Origin: Gemmatimonadaceae bacterium
GTDB lineage: Bacteria; Gemmatimonadota; Gemmatimonadetes; Gemmatimonadales; Gemmatimonadaceae
Length of the DNA stretch: 8,050 bases
Direction: 5' to 3'
Assembly: GCA_013820975.1 (NCBI GenBank)
Contig: JACDHQ010000074.1
Location: forward strand, 1-8,050
The first letter of the stretch is position 1, and the number at the start of each line of letters is the position of its first letter. Of this stretch, positions 5,908 to 8,050 are shown piece by piece. A model generated the notes under the pieces. The model worked only from the letters and a program-made list of their open reading frames with translations, ran no database searches and was not told the origin of the DNA. Made by a program: the position numbers and the translations under genes.

Positions 5908-7087
5908 CGGTTGGACCGTACCGACCGCCGGTGTGGGTCACGTAGCCGTCGAAGTTGCGCCGGGTCTCCCCCAGCGAATCCCCGCCGAACTTCTCGCTGA
6001 ACGCGTCGGCGACCACGAAGGCCACCATCGCCTCGGCGATGACGCCCATTGCCGGGACGGCCGTGACGTCACTGCGCTCCGCGACGGCCCCCGCGGTGCC
6101 TCCCGATACGAGGTCGACGGTGCCGAGTGGCTTCATCAGCGTGCTGATCGGCTTCATCGCCACGCGGAGGACGAGCGGCTCGCCCGTGGTGATCCCTCCC
6201 TCCAGTCCCCCGGCGCGATTGGTTCGCCGCTCGACATTGCCGGCGAGGGGGCGTTCGACGTTCCACGCCATTTCGTCGTGAACCTGCGACCCCTCCACGC
6301 GTGCGGCCTCGAACCCCATGCCGATCTCGACCCCCTTCACCGCATGAATCGACATCAGCGCGCCGGCCAGGCGCCCGTCGAGCTTGCGGTCCCACTGGGT
6401 GTGGCTGCCAAGCCCGACGGGCACGCCGCGAAAGCGCGCCTCGATGATGCCGCCGAGGGTATCGCCTTCTTTTTTGGCCTTATCGATGCGGGCGATAATC
6501 TCTTTTTCGGCGGCCTTGTCAAAGGTGCGGACGGGGCTCTCGTCCAAGCGGTTTAGCGCCTCCCAGTCCATGCCGCCGTCACAAGGCACGCCCGCCATGC
6601 TGACGACGCGCGCGCAGGCGGTGACGTCGATGCTCTCCAGGAGGCGCAAGGCGACCGCGCCCGCGGCCACGCGGCTAGCGGTCTCTCGGGCGGAGGCGCG
6701 CTCAAGCACGTCGCGGAGGTCCTTGTGGCCGTACTTGATGCCGCCCGCTAGGTCCACGTGGCCCGGCCTGGCGCCGGTCAGGGCCTTTTTGCGCGGCTCG
6801 CCGCCGGGTTCGGGCGACATGATCTCTGTCCAGTTGCGCCAGTCCTTGTTTTCGATGTGAAGGGCCAAGGGAGCGCCGGTGGTGCGCCCGGCCCGGACGC
6901 CCGCCATCACCTGGGCGCGGTCGCTCTCGATGACCATGCGCCGCCCCCGGCCGTAGCCCCCTTGGCGGCGTTTGAGCCAGGGGTCGATGTGTTCCGAGGC
7001 GACGAGATAAAGGCCGGCGGGAACGCCGTCGAGCAAAACGGTTAGGGCCGGCCCGTGCGATTCGCCGGCGGAAAGATACCTGAGCAT
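5900..7087 (-). CDS. aroC: Chorismate synthase
   Basis: Converts 5-enolpyruvylshikimate 3-phosphate to chorismate using reduced FMN, the last step of the shikimate pathway. The 395-aa product carries the family blocks: GESHG (8-12, with H11), QGGYGRGRRM (42-51), RPGHVDLAG (107-115), ERASARETASRVAAGA (129-144), SHTQWDRKLDGRLAGALMSI (228-247), AVKGVEIG (249-256), RTNRAGGLEGGITTGEP (288-304) and ERSDVTAVPA (337-346). It begins at an ATG with AAAGG directly before it, too close for an ideal ribosome site, 89 bp after the secretin stop. It overlaps aroK by 8 bp. Codon choice differs along the gene: in residues 1-209 five of eleven Lys codons are AAA and three Leu codons are CTA; in residues 210-395 all five Lys codons are AAG and no TTA/CTA occurs. 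The frame is intact throughout, so the protein is probably functional. Confidence 0.96.
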   Translation of the reverse strand: MLRYLSAGESHGPALTVLLDGVPAGLYLVASEHIDPWLKRRQGGYGRGRRMVIESDRAQVMAGVRAGRTTGAPLALHIENKDWRNWTEIMSPEPGGEPRKKALTGARPGHVDLAGGIKYGHKDLRDVLERASARETASRVAAGAVALRLLESIDVTACARVVSMAGVPCDGGMDWEALNRLDESPVRTFDKAAEKEIIARIDKAKKEGDTLGGIIEARFRGVPVGLGSHTQWDRKLDGRLAGALMSIHAVKGVEIGMGFEAARVEGSQVHDEMAWNVERPLAGNVERRTNRAGGLEGGITTGEPLVLRVAMKPISTLMKPLGTVDLVSGGTAGAVAERSDVTAVPAMGVIAEAMVAFVVADAFSEKFGGDSLGETRRNFDGYVTHTGGRYGPTGG

Positions 7088-7176
7088 CCTTTAAGAGTAG
7101 CACGCGCCGGATGCGCTAGGAAAAACTCAAGAATCGTTGCCGGCGTTGGCAATGGTGTTGGCAATGGTGTGGCGTG
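7088..7176. other. Secretin-aroC intergenic spacer with inverted repeat
   Basis: This 89-bp gap has no gene. An exact 8-bp inverted repeat (TAGCACGC at 7098-7105 and GCGTGCTA at 7172-7179) flanks it, the right arm covering the secretin stop codon, so RNA from this gap could fold into a long-looped hairpin. I see no convincing promoter or T-run terminator, so aroC may be read through from the secretin gene. Confidence 0.5.
7145..7168. repeat. Two tandem copies of GTTGGCAATGGT
   Basis: Two perfect adjacent 12-bp copies (7145-7156 and 7157-7168), followed by a partial continuation GTG. They lie just downstream of the secretin stop codon in the gene's direction. Most likely a recent slippage duplication in non-coding DNA. 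Confidence 0.9.
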
Positions 7177-8050
7177 CTAGTCGATAATCACGGCGTTGAT
7201 GATGAGGAGCAACTCGACGCTGTCCTCGCTGCTGCTGGTGCTGCGAAAGAGCCCGCCGATAATGGGGAGGCTGCCGAGCACGGGAACGCGGCTTTCGCTC
7301 GTGGTGAGGCTGTTTTGCAGCAAGCCTCCCAAAACCACCGTTTGCCCCGGCAGGACCGAAATGGTCGAGAGCACGTTCCGGGTCGAGAGGTTGACGAAGT
7401 TTGGATTGTCGATTTCGCTCAACACGTCCTCTACCCTGGCCTCTACCGTCAGCTGGATGCGCCCGTCGGCGGCGATTTGTGGCGTCACCCCGACCTGAAC
7501 GCCATAAGGGATCTCGCGTTCGATGGTGGCGTTGGCGCCGACGAGGCTGATAAAGATGGTGCCGCCCGCCTGGATCCGGGCCTCGCCGTTGTTTAAGACG
7601 GTAAGGTTGCTGTCGTCCACACGCCGGGAGAGGCGCTGGCTCTCTAAAGTGTCGAGAACAGCCCCGATGGTCAGCCCCGAGAGGACGCTCTCGGGGTCGA
7701 AGACGAAGTTCAAGCCGCCCTCTAAAACCGTCGCCGCGAAGTTGCCCAAGCCGGCACTCAAGTTGAGGCCGAGGTTGAGCGCCGCCTGCGAAGAGATCTC
7801 TTGAATGCGGACCTGGATGTTGACTTGGGGTTGCGGGGCGTCGAGTTGCGGCAGCAGTTCGGCGATGCGCTGCTGGACGGCGGCGGGCGCCGTGATGAGC
7901 AGACTGTTCGTCCGCGGCTCCGCCACCACTAGCAAGATGCTCTCTTGAACATCACTCTCTTGAACATCACTCTCCTGCGCGGCGAGGGTGGCGCCGTCTT
8001 CTCTAACGGCCTGCAAAAAGGACGCGGCGGAAGCTTGCAAGACCTCGGCG
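7177..8050 (-). CDS. Secretin C-terminal part (PilQ/GspD family), 5' end beyond window
   Basis: Outer-membrane secretin that forms the gated pore for type IV pili or type II secretion. Only the last 290 residues are present; the frame is open to the window edge, and the TTG at 8038-8040 is an internal Leu codon, not a start. Seen in order: the end of an N-domain (PRTNSLLITAPAAVQQRIAE, then LLPQLDAPQPQVNIQVRIQE), the beta-barrel region (ALNLGLNLS; VLNNGEARIQAGGTIFISL; YGVQVGVTPQIAADGRIQLT), and the C-terminal secretin signature PGQTVVLGGLLQ and VPVLGSLPIIGGLFR, ending in VELLLIINAVIID. Being followed by aroC-aroK favours a type IV pilus PilQ, an order I recall from Deinococcus-Thermus, but the fragment alone does not decide between PilQ and GspD. 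Codons include CAA, TTA and AAA more often than in topA. An in-frame 15-bp duplication lies near the start of the fragment. Confidence 0.9.
   Translation of the reverse strand, partial: AEVLQASAASFLQAVREDGATLAAQESDVQESDVQESILLVVAEPRTNSLLITAPAAVQQRIAELLPQLDAPQPQVNIQVRIQEISSQAALNLGLNLSAGLGNFAATVLEGGLNFVFDPESVLSGLTIGAVLDTLESQRLSRRVDDSNLTVLNNGEARIQAGGTIFISLVGANATIEREIPYGVQVGVTPQIAADGRIQLTVEARVEDVLSEIDNPNFVNLSTRNVLSTISVLPGQTVVLGGLLQNSLTTSESRVPVLGSLPIIGGLFRSTSSSEDSVELLLIINAVIID
7941..7970. repeat. In-frame 15-bp tandem duplication within the secretin gene
   Basis: Two perfect copies of TCTCTTGAACATCAC are followed by a partial third unit TCTCCTG. Read on the coding strand they give QESDVQESDVQES, an acidic linker immediately before the ILLVVAEPRTNSLL strand of the N-domain. 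The unit is a multiple of three, so copy number can change without breaking the gene. Confidence 0.93.

Noticed and set aside
6468..6477. AAAAAAG run in aroC as a programmed frameshift site
   Set aside because: The phase is AAA AAA GAA rather than A AAA AAG, and the zero frame alone gives a full-length chorismate synthase, so no frameshift is needed.
7177..8040. Complete 287-aa secretin gene starting at the TTG at 8040
   Set aside because: The frame continues without a stop to the window edge and the product lacks the N-terminal domains and signal peptide, so the gene is cut by the window.

Overview
The window holds seven co-directional genes, all on the minus strand, from a GC-rich bacterium. 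Read in the direction of transcription (right to left) they are: the C-terminal part of a secretin (PilQ/GspD type), chorismate synthase (aroC), shikimate kinase (aroK), a ~78-aa DUF494/Smg-like protein, DNA topoisomerase I (topA), the folate-dependent tRNA methyltransferase trmFO, and the tyrosine recombinase xerC. The gene families are clear for six of the seven; the small DUF494-like protein is a moderate call. No rRNA, tRNA, CRISPR array, insertion sequence, phage gene or defence system is visible.

Left block (1-5152): smg-like, topA, trmFO and xerC are packed with gaps of 3 and 10 bp and a 4-bp ATGA overlap, so they look like one operon for chromosome topology, tRNA T-loop methylation and chromosome dimer resolution. 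The order topA-trmFO-xerC is the one known from Bacillus subtilis (topA-trmFO-codV-clpQ-clpY), which suggests that hslV/hslU may follow beyond the left edge. The block ends in a heptanucleotide tandem array that contains the xerC stop codon.

Middle (5153-5355): a ~200-bp gap, the most AT-rich non-coding stretch, with a weak promoter-like element, a small hairpin followed by a T-run and a 12-bp palindrome.

Right block (5356-8050): secretin, aroC and aroK. aroC and aroK overlap by 8 bp and encode steps 7 and 5 of the shikimate pathway. A pilus secretin followed by aroC and aroK is, from memory, an arrangement seen in Deinococcus-Thermus genomes and possibly elsewhere. Codon choice changes inside aroC around 6330-6460: the upstream half and the secretin use AAA, CAA, TTA and CTA codons that the downstream half of aroC and topA largely avoid. 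This could be a recombination junction, a chimeric assembly, or chance local variation.

Organism: very high GC3, the gene order and the protein style suggest a Gemmatimonadota-like bacterium for the left block, with a Deinococcota/Truepera-like flavour at the right end. This is inference from memory, not a database result. I see no convincing new biological system; the most interesting points are the possible mosaic junction in aroC, the repeat array at the end of xerC, the DUF494-like mini-protein beside topA and the histone-like tail of TopA.
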